A DNA stretch of 64,000 bases from Branchiostoma floridae. Its lineage: Eukaryota; Chordata; Leptocardii; Amphioxiformes; Branchiostomatidae. Of this stretch, positions 12,001-24,487 are shown in pieces. The notes under the pieces were generated by a model. It saw only the letters and a list, made by a program, of their open reading frames with translations, had not been told where the DNA came from and did not search any database. The stretch covers positions 33,443,506 through 33,507,505 of the forward strand of contig NC_049979.1 of the NCBI RefSeq assembly GCF_000003815.2. The letters are read 5' to 3'. Position numbers and translations under genes: made by a program. How positions within the stretch are numbered: position 1 is the first letter of the stretch; each line of letters begins with the position of its first letter.

Positions 12001-13783
12001 CCGCAGAGGAGATCAAGGGTCCCTCTACAGGACTCTAAGGACCCTCGCAGGGAGGACAACTCCACCTACTGCTTGTGTGAAAGCCATGGATGGAACAGTC
12101 CCAGACACCCCAGACCAACAGCTGGCAAGATGGAGGGAGCACTTCGAGAACCTGCTCAATCGACCAGCACCACCACCCTCCCCTCAGCTAGATGCACTAG
12201 CCGCCGCAGCCAGCGAGGACGACTCTGTTCCTACTGGCCCCCCCACGCGAGAGGAAGTGGTCAAAGCCATACAGAAGCTGAAGCCTGGCCGGGCTGCAGG
12301 AGCTGACGGCATCACACCTGAACTGCTGCTCCACGGAGGCCCTGCACTAGCAGATCAGCTCTTACAACTGTTCACTGCCATCTGGAGCAGCGAGACCATC
12401 CCGGAAGACTGGTTGCAAGGTGTCATCCTTCCCTTCTGGAAGAAAGGGTCAAAGGATCTCTGCAGCAACTACAGAGGAATTACCCTACTTAGTGTTCCCG
12501 GGAAGGTGTTTGCAAACGTCATCCTTGGAAGGCTGCGCCCACTCCTTCTTCGCAAACAGAGAAAGGAGCAGAGCGGCTTCACACCGGGTCGCTCGACTGT
12601 TGACAGGATTTTAACTCTGCGACTGCTGGCCGAGAAGAGAAGAGAATTCCGGAGACCCCTCTTCGCAGCCTACGTTGATCTGAAGCAGGCCTTTGATTCT
12701 GTTGACAGACAGGCCCTGTGGAAGATCCTCAAGACTCTCGGTGTTCCAGCAAAGCTTCTGACTCTCCTATCTCTACTCTACTCCAACACCTCGTCCTCTG
12801 TGAGAGTTAATGGACAGATGTCTGACTCCTTCCATATCAACAGTGGTGTCCGCCAGGGTTGCGTCTTAGCACCATCTGTGTTTAATACAGCCATTGACTT
12901 TGTCATGAGCAGAACTGTGGCTCAGTGTGCCTGCGGTGCAAGCTATGGGAATGTCACTGTCACTGACTTGGATTATGCGGATGACGTGGCTATCCTAGCT
13001 GAAGTCATGGAAGCCCTCCAACTTGCCCTCCAGGCCATGGACATGGAAACCCATCCGCTGGGCCTGCAGGTCAGCTGGGGAAAGACCAAGGTCCAGAGCC
13101 TCAGCGACTACGAGCCTCCTCCACCAGGACTGGTAATCAACTCTAACCCGGTTGAAGCCGTTGACAAGTTCTGCTACCTTGGAGGCACCATAACATCAGA
13201 CTGCAAGAGCGACACAGACATCCAGCTCCGCATCGGCCGGGCCGCCGCGGCAATGGCCAGTCTGGACAGGGTTTGGACCAGCAGCAAGATCTCTGCGCAG
13301 ACAAAGATAAGGCTCTACAACAGCCTTGTGCTGTCCATCCTTCTCTACGGGGCAGAGACTTGGACTCTCACTGCTGCCCAGGAGCGTCGACTCGACGCCT
13401 TTGATACTAAGTGCCAAAGGAGAATCCTGGGGATCAGGTGGCATGACTATGTATCCAATGCCACCCTGCGCGAGACCACCAGTCAACCCCAACTGTCCAG
13501 TAAGGTGCGCCAGGCCCGTCTACGACTGTTTGGTCACATCGCCAGGACGGAGCCACCTCTGGAAACAGCTGCCCTTCTGAGGGAGCCGACCCCACCCAAC
13601 TGGTCCCGCCCCAGGGGCCGTCCCAGGCATACCTGGCAAGAACAACTGAAGGACGACCTGAGGGCTGCCGGCCTCGACCTTACCACCGCCTGGGTGCTGG
13701 CCCTCAACAGACCTATGTGGAGATCTGTGTGTGCAGGCGCTACGCTCCATCCCGGAGCATGCGGACCTGAGTGAGTGAGTGAG
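12001..13783 (+). mobile_element. 5'-truncated I-like LINE insertion with TSD
   Basis: The 13-base TSD TGCAAAGACATAC flanks it at 11988-12000 and 13784-13796. The 3' end is a run of GTGA units instead of poly(A). The 5' end starts inside the reverse transcriptase, so the endonuclease is lost. The perfect TSD suggests a fairly recent insertion. Confidence 0.9.
12003..13774 (+). CDS. LINE reverse transcriptase, partial, open frame
   Basis: An uninterrupted frame of about 590 codons, with no native start because the element is truncated; the first in-frame ATG is at 12086. RT landmarks occur in order: KPGRAAGADGITPELL (finger), NYRGITLLSVPGKVFA, EQSGFTPGRSTVDRILTLR, AAYVDLKQAFDSVDR (motif A), SGVRQGCVLAPSVFN (motif B), LDYADDVAILAE (motif C, YADD catalytic pair), PLGLQVSWGKTKVQ (motif D) and CYLGGTIT (thumb). 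The C-terminus holds RLFGHIART and RGRPRHTWQEQL, typical of this LINE tail. Family knowledge points to an I/Nimb-type clade, but exact placement needs phylogeny. It makes RNA-templated DNA in living elements; this copy lacks an endonuclease and is presumably inactive. Confidence 0.88.
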
Positions 13784-13919
13784 TGCAAAGACATACAGTA
13801 TTCAGTTCTCAGCAGAAAGGAGTAAATCTATTGCTTAATATATGACGATATTTTAGCAAATAAAGTGTTCAAATGAGGAAAAGTATCAATGATGAAATAA
13901 AAGCTGCATGGTCTTTAAG

Positions 13920-14440
13920 CTAACGTCACATTTTCACAAAGGGGCCCGGCAGGGTAGGTTAGGGGATGATTTTTGCACTTTCGGCTGGGGCCCTTTTGAG
14001 AACCCCGTCGGCTGTCGGGCTATTTTGGGGCTCGGGCGTCGGACTAAAAATCAACCAGTGTCCCGGGCAGGAAAATACGCCGATTCAACCCGTCAACTAA
14101 ACGTGAACACATCGACAGGGCCCTCGACGGTACCCGCCCGGACAAAGGTCCAACCTTCTTACATTACAAACCATTGCATCCGTTGAGTCATCCCAGGACA
14201 CCGCCAGGGCCGCTGACGGGTCCCCCGGTCAATAAAGAGGACAATTTGGGCCATGTTCACATTTCCACATAGGGACCCGGGCGGTTAGTTTAGGGACTGT
14301 TTGGGGGCACTTCCGGTCGGGGTCCTGTGAGTCTCCCAGCGGCTGCCGGGTTATTTTTGGTGTCGGGCGGGGTCCCGGTGAATTTTAAGTCGGACTTAAA
14401 ATGAACCAGGGGCCCGGCGGGGAAAATACCCTGATTCAAG
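13920..14440. repeat. Two diverged GC-rich repeat units
   Basis: Blocks near 13930-14045 and 14270-14385 share GGGNCCCGG..GGTTAG..AGGG, followed by GCACTTTCGG/GCACTTCCGG and GGCTGTCGGGCTATTTTGG/GGCTGCCGGGTTATTTTTGG. No gene is supported here. Confidence 0.55.
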
Positions 14441-14570
14441 TTTTTCGTTTTCATAAACAGCCCTGCCGTTGTGAATATGATCATGGCTTTCATGCCATAA
14501 TTTGGTTTGTCATAAGTTACGGTTGTTTACTTTCAGTTTAATGTTACTGACAGGGAAATATTAAAAATCA

Positions 14571-14743
14571 CTTTCTCCCTTTCTCAATGGAAGGTCCCAC
14601 ACGCATGAGCAGGTCATAAAACATCTGGGGCTCCATGCGTAAGACGGACTTGAGGTCGCAACGATGTTCTCGCATTAGCTCGCTCATCAGCGTATCGTAG
14701 AACCCAAACATGGGTCGGCGCCTCAACCAGGGCCGAGCCCGCT
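14571..14743 (-). pseudogene. PIF/Harbinger transposase N-terminal fragment
   Basis: A minus-strand frame reads RPWLRRRPMFGFYDTLMSEL, then MREHRCDLKSVLRM and EPQMFYDLLMRVGPSIEK, closely resembling the N-terminal part of HARBI1-like (DDE_Tnp_4) transposases. It is preceded by an in-frame TAG and ends in TGA after GRK. A second frame starting MAAPEKKMVAG upstream suggests an indel. The catalytic DDE part is absent, so this is a remnant. Confidence 0.65.
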
Positions 14744-14849
14744 ACCATCTTCTTCTCTGGCGCTGCCATTCTGAGCTTAGGCTCAATCGGCACTTGCTCG
14801 GCCTGTCGGTTGAAGTGAAGTGGCATTTCCCGCTTTGTTACTTCCACGT

Positions 14850-17200
14850 GTCAAAAGTCAACGAAGTCGGGCCAACCAGTGCTTAATATACCCCCCCCCC
14901 CAACCCACACACACACAAAAAAAAAACCATGACGATCGCTCGAAAAAAGCCCAGAGGATGCCTGGTCGTGGTTCGCGGGGCGTACGACAGGGACCATACA
15001 GTTATCTACCCGGGGTGAACGGGCCGCCCCCCCGCCAGACCACTACGGGGTACCTGGGGACATCCCCAGGGTAGCTGACGGGTGCCTGCCGGACATCGAG
15101 CGATAAAGCCTTAAAGCATACGACGAAAGCCGCCGGAATTCCCATCGGAGCCCCCCGGAACCTCTAACGGGACGCGTGAAGAAAAAGTTATTTGTGACTA
15201 TGTGAGCCGATGTCTACCCGGCTTCAGAGCCCGGCCGGGGCCTAGATCGGTTTGACACCGTGCGGGACCCCTAGGTAATGTGACGTAGGCTTAAGGATAC
15301 CGCCCCTCGGACTTTCTGTGTAGAAACAATAGTTGCATCGTGAGATGGATGAAATGTCAGGCTCGCTAATGTTTATGCGCGGTGATATTTGTACCCTTGA
15401 CATCTAACCGCTACCACGTGATAGAGAAACCGTATCATTCTACTAGTTTCAACACTGTTTCACAAAATTAACTAAAAGGCCTTTAACATAATGTGATTAG
15501 GAAAAAAAATTGACTTACGTTTTGGTTTCTTGATATTCCATCCACTTAGCCCGGCCCCTTAACAAAGCTTATCTTTCGGTTATCATATGACAACATGATG
15601 TAATATGACAACATATTGTGTGTAAGCACACAACTTCAAAGGCAAACTACTACAAAAGCCGATGATTTAACCGATTCAACACAAATAGATGAGGTATAAA
15701 TCGCATCGTTATTAAGTCAACATCTCTAAATTACATGTATATAAGGCATAACGTTATATCAAAAGTATATGTCGAGATGTCTAGTCCACTGAGTCTTCTT
15801 ATAAAAGCATACAGACTTCACATTAATTGACAGCTCATTGACAGCTCAGCTCATATAACGATATATGTATATAACACACCAATACATGGTTTTCTTCTTT
15901 ATGTGACGGTCCTTTTGACAGGTACGTTTCACATTTTCTTCCGTTTTAAGCGTTGGTAAAATACATGTAAGCAATCATGGCAAAGTAGTCTACGACTACA
16001 GTGTCTACCAGAAATAAGCTAGCCGCGGAAAATGAACGAGATTCCCGAAGCGACCCGCAACATCCCAAATACCCCGGGCCCCCCCATCATTTCACCCCAC
16101 CCCACCCCATCGCATTACACCCCCAAAATTACTTTGCTTTATTTTTTTATCGCTCAGATGCACAATACAAATATGTACGTACCTTTAGTCAGAAACTAGA
16201 CATAAGATATTTAGATTGAAAAACAGCTGTATGGATATCAATATGAGGATATCATTTTAGCAAAAGAAATTGTTTTAGTTGGGCGTACTCACTCAAGTAA
16301 ACGATTAGACAGACTATACTCACCGGATAACGTCTATGGTGGTGCCTCACTGCAGTTTTATCAGGACTCCAACCAAACTATAGATATAACTGTGATATTT
16401 GCTCCTAGGTAGACAGATTTCATTCCCAGTGTCAGTTGCCTGAAATGAATTATTCAAGACTCGGGACGAACCATTTCGCGGATGCCCAACATCGACTTTT
16501 GATGCTAATATTTATGCTCTCTTGTTGGTATATTTGGAATGAAGTAAATTAAATTCTCGTCTTAATAACAAGGGTGTACCTAATTACCAGACACATTTGA
16601 TTGTGTCACAATAAAAAGTGTATATATGGCGTATACAAACCCCTTTCATTCAAAAATAAACTTGCCCGGTCATGTTTATAAACACAAGACAGATGAAACA
16701 TCAGGTTCCTGAATAGTTATCACTGAGTTACGTAAGGTAAAGCCTACGTCTCTATTTGTCAACATTGTGATTTCAAACTTTGGCTAAAATGTTTGGAAAC
16801 TTCTCAGCCATTTCCCAATGTATCATAATGTACAGATTTGATGATCAGTAACTGAACTTGTTAAATGACCCTTCTTTAGTACTTTATCTCAAACCTTGTC
16901 TCAAAGTACATACTCTTCGAAAAATTAGTCTCCTCTTTCAAAAAAATACAAAAGTGCAAAGTGAAATCGAACTCTTACATAAGAACAAAGATAGCCCTTC
17001 TGCAGACTTATCACAAGATTGCTTCTTGATATTCATATTTCTTTGGCTAGCAAAAGACGGTGGGCGGTGATCATGGAAGCTCATCTGTGTTGGTAGTAAT
17101 CATAGGGCGATGTTAAAATTTCTCCCAACACAAGGGCATACACAGATGGGCAAACATGCAGAAACACACACGTGCACAATCACTGCTTCACCTGTCATAA
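14850..17200. other. Gene-poor stretch with low-complexity tracts
   Basis: Holds poly(C), (CA)n and poly(A) runs near 14891-14932, GC-rich CCCGGG-type sequence to about 15270, then AT-rich unique-looking sequence. I found no splice-consistent exon or RNA gene. Confidence 0.5.
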
Positions 17201-17216
17201 ACACGGTGCGAGGCCA

Positions 17217-17786
17217 CTAACCGTGCTCCACACACACGGAAAGATATGATGATGATAATCGGACGGGAATTTTATCGTCCCTCTTCACTGTGCTGCGCCG
17301 CAAACCTGGCGTATTGTCGTAACATTCAGTGCACAAAAGCAAAATTCTCACAGGTGTCCAGTCTGGCAATGTGTACCGCTTCTTTCCTCCGTAGTAACCG
17401 CGGTTACTACGGAGGATGATACTCAGGCTACAAATGGCTCTGGCACTTACAAAAGTTCTGATGGGCATAACAGGGGTAACCACACTAATAGGCGCAACAG
17501 AAACAGGTACTAGCAGCAAGTTGCAAAATAAACTGCCCAACTTGGTACTAAGAGAAACAGAGGAGTCTTTATCAGAAAACATAGGGAAGCTAAGGAAAGT
17601 ATGTGAGGCACGGGGGAAAGCGTGAAGGACGGAGAACCCGTCCTGGCCACAGCTACGGCCGTCATGGAAACAACGACAACAACCAACAACAACAACAACA
17701 ACCCGTCCTATCGTTGTACTACAGCCCGTCCTAAAGTTATCATTCTCATATACGAAATTCATCACATTAGTCGAAGGGCCAAGCAT
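17217..17786 (-). other. Unrecognised open frame, 189 codons
   Basis: An ATG-started frame with a V/C-rich stretch (RVVVVVVGCCRC) that is the antisense of an (AAC)n microsatellite at about 17680-17703. It also reads through the 32-bp palindrome. I recognise no domain, and there is no polyadenylation or splice support. It may be chance. Confidence 0.2.
17385..17416. repeat. Perfect 32-bp palindrome
   Basis: The half-site TCCTCCGTAGTAACCG is followed directly by its exact reverse complement with no spacer. It lies inside overlapping unassigned open frames on both strands (minus 17217-17786, plus 17416-17625), neither of which I recognise. Confidence 0.95.
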
Positions 17787-18239
17787 CGAATATTCGGTTC
17801 TACTTCCGGGGTTTTACAAAACGGCTCAGATCATATAGAACGCGTTGTTCTCTGAAGACACGGCGGACGTCGGGGCACAGCTTGAGGCCGTTGCATGGAT
17901 GTAAACAACTGTCTGTGGTGCAACAAAGAGACCTTAGACTTGTATAATGTTTATACTTTTTCATATCTACAGGATTTTTCCAGCACAACTATGTACACAT
18001 TTTGCGCGTTACAAAATGACATCTGGCACTATGGCTTTTGAAACTTTAGCAATTTTTGTCCAGTTTACTTGTCCTTATCTGTTTTACAATTCACCTAGAT
18101 CCGATTATCTAATGCCACAGTGTGATAGTCCATTTCATTGCCTTTACAATGATACCAAAGTTTCCTGGTTAATTTCAGGAGCAACGAGTTTACACCAGAA
18201 AACCTGCGACAACACGTTGGGCAACCTCGTTCCACGGTA

Positions 18240-19090
18240 GAACGTACGGGGCGCAGCGTCTTCGACAGAGTGAACATTTTTATATGCCAGTACTATGCTA
18301 GTAACCAATAGCGTCGACAATAAATTATACATCAAATGAAAGCTAAGGTTTCCGTGAACCAACACAGAAATTTCAAGAGGGATAGAGAACTCGTCATGAC
18401 TGTAACGCCGTTACAAAGTTCTACAGCTACACGATGAGATACTACGCTCCGCGGTAGAACGCCCGAGGAGCCGCGTACTTTATAACGGAGTGAAAATCTT
18501 CTATTTGGGTGCTGCGCTATCAACCAATCAAGTAGACAAAATGCTATACATCAAATGAAAGGAAAGGTTTCTAGAAATCATTACACACATTTTCAAGAAT
18601 ATTCATGAACTCTACGTGCTTACAACACCGTGACAAATTTGACCGTCTAGTTCCGTGATTGTATGCAGAGCGACCGCGTTCCGAGTTAGAACACGCTAGG
18701 TGCCGCGTCTGTATAACGAGGTGACAATTTTCAGCGTTGTACCATAGTGCAACAAACCATTTAAAGAGACATATAGATATATATCAAGTGAAAGCTAAGT
18801 TTTTGGAGAATCATCATATCAACTTTAAGACGGATGGAGAATTTTAGGAGCTTACGATCCCGTGACAAAGATTAACATAAGTCCCGTGCTTTCTACTTGG
18901 CCGACGCGTTCCAATTGTGTTCGGAACGCGCGCGGCGCGGCGTCTTGATTTCAACAGAGTGGCCATTTTCTATTTGGGTGCTGCGCTATCAACCACTCCA
19001 GTCGACAATAAGCTATATGTCAAATGAAAGGTAATGTCTCTGAAAATCAGCACACCGATTTTCAAGAATTTTCATCAACGTTTTATGCTT
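18240..19090 (+). repeat. Four-copy satellite of about 220-235 bases
   Basis: Units are anchored by GTCGACAATAAATTATACAT at 18313, GTAGACAAAATGCTATACAT at 18532, GAGACATATAGATATATATC at 18766 and GTCGACAATAAGCTATATGT at 19001, each followed by CAA(A/G)TGAAAG. Within each unit a G/C-rich block with GCCGCGT or GCGCGGCG precedes CTATTTGGGTGCTGCGCTAT or its remnant. Copies 2 and 4 resemble each other most. Confidence 0.85.
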
Positions 19091-19424
19091 GCTAAAAGCC
19101 AACAAACTTCCCGTGAAGTGTGCGATGTTCATGGAACGATTTTTCAAAGTGTAACTCAACAAATACCAATGATTTGACCATGATGAGACGCGCTGAATCC
19201 TGCGCTTTCAGCATGCCAAATCTCATGGACCTGTAGTCAACCAACTTTATGCTATGAGTACTTAAGTAAAGGCTAGTTTCACGGGAGAGGCGCGTGGCGT
19301 CGTTTTCGCTGTTTTGTAAAATAAGCGTGTTCTAGAGCATTGGCCCTTCGACTAACATAACAGGTCACCCTTTCAGTCGTGGCCATGGAAACAATGACAG
19401 AAGAAAATATGACTATCTCGGAAG

Positions 19425-19690
19425 AACTGGGTTGTGCACCGTTCAGCACCAAGGACAGGTTCACAATTCGAGGACAACGGTATTCGCTACAGCATGCACT
19501 TGTGACGCAGCAAAGTACAGATGAAATTCAATTAAGATCGAATAAACATACGTTATATTGTGTACAAAATCGAGTTACACAGTATTGTTCCACGATGGTC
19601 CAATGTCATGTCAAAAAAGGTGTTCCAGAACACTGTTGCGTCATAGAGCGCCATCTAGCGTCCCGGCAACGCGGGACAACATTACAACAC
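19425..19690 (+). repeat. Interspersed repeat ending in GCGCCATCTAGC
   Basis: Shares CACCGTTCAGCACCAAGGAC, CACAGTATTGTTC, AAGGTGTTCCAGAACA and TTGCGTCATAGAGCGCCATC with the segments at 42755-43030 (+) and 46395-46660 (-). It sits just upstream of the intact C2 gene. Confidence 0.8.
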
Positions 19691-19769
19691 TGAACTTTGT
19701 ACAGAGGACACGCATGTTCGTGTCTTGGTACTTCTCAGTTTTCTATAAGTGATAGATTTTCTCGCCACG

Positions 19770-20971
19770 ATGAGTCGAGTGGCAGACAAATGCCTCAGCG
19801 GCGTATTTTACGTCCTGACGGCGCTATCACTTGTGAAGAAGTCCAAGTCAGCAGCACAGAAAAAGCTACGAGTCACGGTTCACGCAGCGACTGGTCAGGG
19901 GAGTTTTGGCCCCGGCAAGTTCATGACAACAATCCGGCTGGGCGAGGAGAAGTTCAGAACCGGACTGAAGAAGGCGACATCTCTGATATGGGAGGAGTCC
20001 GCAGAGTTTCAGTCCCCGGCGGATCCTGACGACAAAGAAAATATCGTCTTGAAGCTGAGAAAGGCAAAGAAGTGTACCGAGCGAACGGTTGGGATCGTCA
20101 CCATCAACGTGAAAGAAGCTCTGGAGACCAACCTCCACCTGCCGATTAAGAGGCGTTATTTGGTGACGCCTAGCGACAAACAGCAGAAGTGCAGGGTGTT
20201 CCTGGAGGTATCCGTGACTATTGATGAAGGGGAGAAGCCCAGTAAGGGAGAAACCGCAGGTGAGAATGGGTCGAGGTTTCCGTCAGTTTTCTAAGTTTTC
20301 ATTGTGAAATGGACTGCTGGTTTACTAATCGTTCGACAGACGGTGACACACTCTCCGCACACGTGACTCTTGGCGATATGTATGTAAAGTAAAAGTTTGG
20401 GTTCGTTGCACTCAGTTACATCTGTATTTTGTAATCTGTAACTTTGAGTGGTATTTCAGACAAGCCCTGCTCTTCTCACAAGAATCGTAAGGCTGATATC
20501 AACTCTACGTCCTCAGGGAAAATCACAGAAGGAGAGGCTGCTTTCGCATCAGTTTTGACCAAGTCCACGGGTGCACAGGCAGTAGCACCACCTGCCGAGA
20601 TCAATCCACACTGCAGGGAGCAGATCTCCGCCATCACCAGCCTGTATGAGGAGCTGACAGCGAAGCAGTCATCCTCGGCGGACTTGCTGACGTACGTCGA
20701 CGGGCTTCGCGCCAAACTGGCTGTAGCGGCGCCGCACGTGTTGGACAATGTCGTCATCAAGAACATGGCAGCAAACGTTCCAGACCTCACACACTATGAA
20801 CTTCCAGACATGGCCGGTGAGAGTCTGGAGGGACTTGAGAAGGTTCTAAAGGTTGTGCAGAGGTTGAACGATGAGGAAGACGCCCGACTTCATTTCATTA
20901 AAAAATGGTATGTGGAGGAGTTATGCCGGCAGGCGATGGAGGAAGCACCCGAAGTGTTGGAAGGCGGCTGA
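19770..20971 (+). CDS. C2-domain protein, intact two-exon gene
   Basis: Exon 1 19770..20259 and exon 2 20460..20971 join in phase 1 across a 200-base GT..AG intron, giving 333 aa. The ATG at 19770 (MSRVADKCL) was chosen because the upstream in-frame extension begins at GTG. Residues about 30-150 form a C2-like beta sandwich: KKLRVTVHAATGQGSFGPGK, then TSLIWEESAEFQ, VLKLRKAKKCTERTVGIVTI and FLEVSVTIDEG. The acidic clusters of calcium-binding loops are not obvious, so lipid- or protein-binding without calcium is possible. A low-complexity linker follows, then a helical C-terminus from EQISAITSLYEELTAKQ to MEEAPEVLEGG. The paralogue at 3147-5379 lies about 14 kb away in the opposite orientation and looks broken. 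I cannot name the family beyond C2-like. Confidence 0.75.
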
Positions 20972-21048
20972 TGTACTGTGTAGTCACGCCACCACGCGGC
21001 AGATATAGACTGCTGCAGCTAGAGGGTTTCTTTAAAGCCATTTTGTTC

Positions 21049-21054
21049 ATTAAA
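21049..21054 (+). terminator. Variant poly(A) signal of the C2 gene
   Basis: ATTAAA about 78 bases after the stop at 20971, the nearest plausible polyadenylation hexamer. Confidence 0.4.
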
Positions 21055-21744
21055 ATGTTAAATTGTTAAGGTTCACATAATTTTGCAAGACTTATTCATG
21101 TTAATACCTTTCATTACATTTGAGTGCTGTGCATTGAATCATTCTACTACTACTGAACCAAGACCTTTAATGTTATATAACTACACACGAGTTCATCCTA
21201 TATAGTAGGATTTGACTTGTCAATCTTTGAAGTGTTGCAGTTTATATTCACTATCTTTATATTGTGTAAAACCATAATGAAATTAATGACATTGTTTACT
21301 CTGCCGTTGTGGGGTTATAACGTTACAGGTTTGTGCAATGCGTTCATTATTAGCTTTTTTACAATACAATTTACAGTTCACTTACGCTACTTGTATTCTG
21401 GCTATAATTGAGGTATAGGAGAGGAAGCTGGGTGCTGTAAGGCGTAGAGTGTTTTCTGTTGATACTTTGATACCCTATGGTGAAAAAAAGACACATTAAC
21501 CTGTTTGTAGCCTATACAAATGTGTATGTCGCTCCCATAGCAGGAAGTTGAAGAAATTATTTGGATAACTACTACATGTATCCTTACACGATTGTATGGC
21601 AAATAACCAAACAAAAGTAAAAGAGGCGTTTTCGTAATATGGGAAAATTGGGTGTTGTATTCTTTATTCAAATTACAAGACAAACAAGAATAGATATAGC
21701 ATAAACGATCTACTGCGAAAAGCTACATGTCTAATGCAATATCC

Positions 21745-24250
21745 AGCGTGAAAGTCCGACATTTGCTTAAGACCAAATACAGCATATTTCACCATACCCC
21801 TACCCAAGCAACATTGGACTGTTCCAGTTCACCCCTGCGCGAAAATGGAACATTTAAAACAGTAAAAGTGAACTAATATTGTGAATTGATTCCAGGCCGA
21901 AACGGGGCTGTACTATCCCAAATGTGCTCTATCCCAAAAGCGCTTTTAGGATAGAAGCACTTCTGGGATAGGCCTGCATCCTAAATGTGCTTCTATTCTA
22001 AAAGCGCTCTAAACCAGAGCGCATTCAGGATATCCCAGATGCGCTTCTTTGTCGCCGTCAATCATGGTGATTGACAGGACCGTAAGCGGCGATTGTTTCC
22101 ATATTTGGTTCGACCTCGCGATCGCGAGACGTCGCGACAGTCTACTTGCGATAATTGCGCTGAATGCTGGCTGATGTGCGAATTCCACCATTTAGAGTCA
22201 TTTATTCAAGACATCTTGTTACTGAAATAAAAACATGGAGGGACTGAATGTGATGATATATATCTGCAACAGTCTTTTTAGTTAGAGATGAAATTTCTCA
22301 AAGCCCTGTCGTACTGTATAGTAGCTTTTATTTCTCCTTCATGGATATGAAAAGAAAAGATGACACATCTTCTAATGGAAGTTATCTTTATTGCAAGTTA
22401 ATGCACAGATGTAATCATACACTGCGATATGTATACAGTGTACACAGATAATGGGACATTTATCAAACTTAATTCCATGCAGATTAAACACTATTTTGTC
22501 CTTTTGATTCTCACTATATCATTTTCATCAATCTAAATGTGCATGAAAGACACAAAAAGCAATTCTCAATAGTGCATCCCAAGACGTACTACAAAATGTA
22601 CCATATAAAATGTATTACAAAATGTACCATAATAAAACATGATGACAGTCAGTGAAAACGTCCAGCTGCACATTGATCAGCCATTCAGTTCCCAGGTTGT
22701 ATTCTATCGCAAAAGTGCTTCTGGGATAGAAGCAGATGTTCGTCTAACAAGAAAAGTATCTTGTCGTCTATCCTAAAAAGCGCTTCTGGGATAAAATGTG
22801 CTTCTATCCCAAAAGCGCTTCTGGGATATCCAGAATACGTCGCAAGCGAATATCCTAGAAGCGCTTTTGGGATAGAAGCACATTTGGGACAGATCTGCAT
22901 CCAAAATCTGCGTCTATCCTAAACGCGCTTCTAGGATATCCAGAACACGTCGAAAGCGAAGAAGCGCATTCTGGATATCCTGAATGCGCTCCTGTCGAAG
23001 GCGGCCGACATCTGTCTTCTCCTGTGCAGACTTTGTTAATGGCTTGCTGAATTTCAGCTTCTGATTTTGTTTCGAACTATCGAACCGGAGATAGCGATAC
23101 TACCTCGGTGTGTTGGGTCCATGCAGTCAACACGTCACGAGAAAATGGCAGCGGTCACTTCTGGCGATTGTTTACACCAAAGTTTACATATTTAGTTCGA
23201 CCTCGCGACACCTGCCGTAATCTACGTGATGGAAATACGCAGTTTATAAAGCAAGCGCTGAACCTAGATTTTACGTGATTATGTGAGGGTTAGATCGTGC
23301 CACGGAGTCCCCAAAAATGATTTGGTTTGTGCAAACTACGTTGATTTGGTGTAAGTATATGCGATCTACTATCACAATCAAACCCGGAAGTGACCTCGTG
23401 GGAGAACAAAGATGGCGGCCTCAGGTTGACTACGAAAAATCACATACAAGATAGTCTCCGCCTCCTAAGATATTAAGCTCCTCCCACAAGTGCACGTTCT
23501 GGATAAACACGTCGGCTTATCCTGAATGCGCTCCGACAGAAGCGCATTCAGGATATCCAGAATGCGCTCCTCGCTTGCGACGTGTTCTGGATATCCCATA
23601 AGCGCTTTTAGGATAGAAGCACATTTTGGATGCCGGTCTATCCTAAAAGCGCTTCTATCCTAAAAGCGCTTTTAGGATAAACGACATTCTAGGATGTAAC
23701 AGGGCTTACCCAATATGCCCCTGGCCCCTATGGATTAATGTACTCTTCCACAGGAGCTCCTTTTTATAGACAGTGAAAAAATCACCACACCTTCCATTCA
23801 TACAATTTTCATCATGAAATTACTGTGAAGCCATTCAACAATTTCCAGTACGATAACTAGGTCTAAGTACCGTTATAAGCTCTTTGTGATGCGGGTATAT
23901 TTATTATTGCAGTGAACTTTTTTTTTATTCAATCAGGGCATACCTTACCTTAGACCTAAGTTCCTCCCGCAACACCGTTACATTGGTCGACTCGGCGAGC
24001 ATACTTTCTCCAAACGGTGGAAAATTCTTGAGCAGCTTCTGCCATGCTTTCCATGTTTTAATAATTTTCAACAAGCAGATGCAGCTACTATGTAGGAATA
24101 GTATTTGTTTTCTTCCAGCTGAAAACTTTTCTTCGTCTTGTTTTGTTTGAGCCCTTACCTTTACTCTAGAATCTTTAAAAGAACACCTCAACTTATTGTA
24201 ACTTTATATATTTCATTCTCCTAAACTGTTCTACTTTGTTTGCGAGCAGC
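21745..24250 (+). repeat. Interspersed repeat, copy 1, split by a foldback insertion
   Basis: Begins CCGACATTTGCTTAAGACCA, continues to GATTCCAGGC, is interrupted at 21910-23701, then resumes GCTTACCCAATATGCCC through TTATTATTGCAGTGAACTT. Related copies lie at 26773-27420 and 31952-32900 in MOXD1 copy A introns, and a reversed partial copy at about 63830-64000 upstream of copy B. The repeat therefore abuts the promoter of both MOXD1 genes. Confidence 0.8.
21910..23701. mobile_element. Foldback element built of AAGCGCTT palindromic units
   Basis: Dozens of short units of the form TATCC(T/C)AAAAGCGCTTCTGGGATA occur in both orientations in three clusters (21915-22040, 22690-23000, 23510-23700). 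GGGCT flanks the element at 21905-21909 and 23702-23706. Sister repeats at 26950 and 32117 show the uninterrupted sequence. Segments such as TTCGACCTCGCGA recur inverted in the interior. No transposase is seen. Confidence 0.8.
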
Positions 24251-24487
24251 TATTCTTAGTACAAAGTACATTTACAGAGCTAAAAGTTTCAAAACAACAC
24301 TAAGTTCGTCTGTTTGCACTTGTACGTCATCATGAGTCAGCATCCCGTGGCCCTTACTGTCAAGCAACAACATGACAGCCGGTTGCGGTGGAAACGCATA
24401 CGTCATACATCAAACATTTGTTACACAACCAAGGACTTTATATATAATGTCCTTGACACAACTGACCAAGCTAGTACAACAGTCAGT

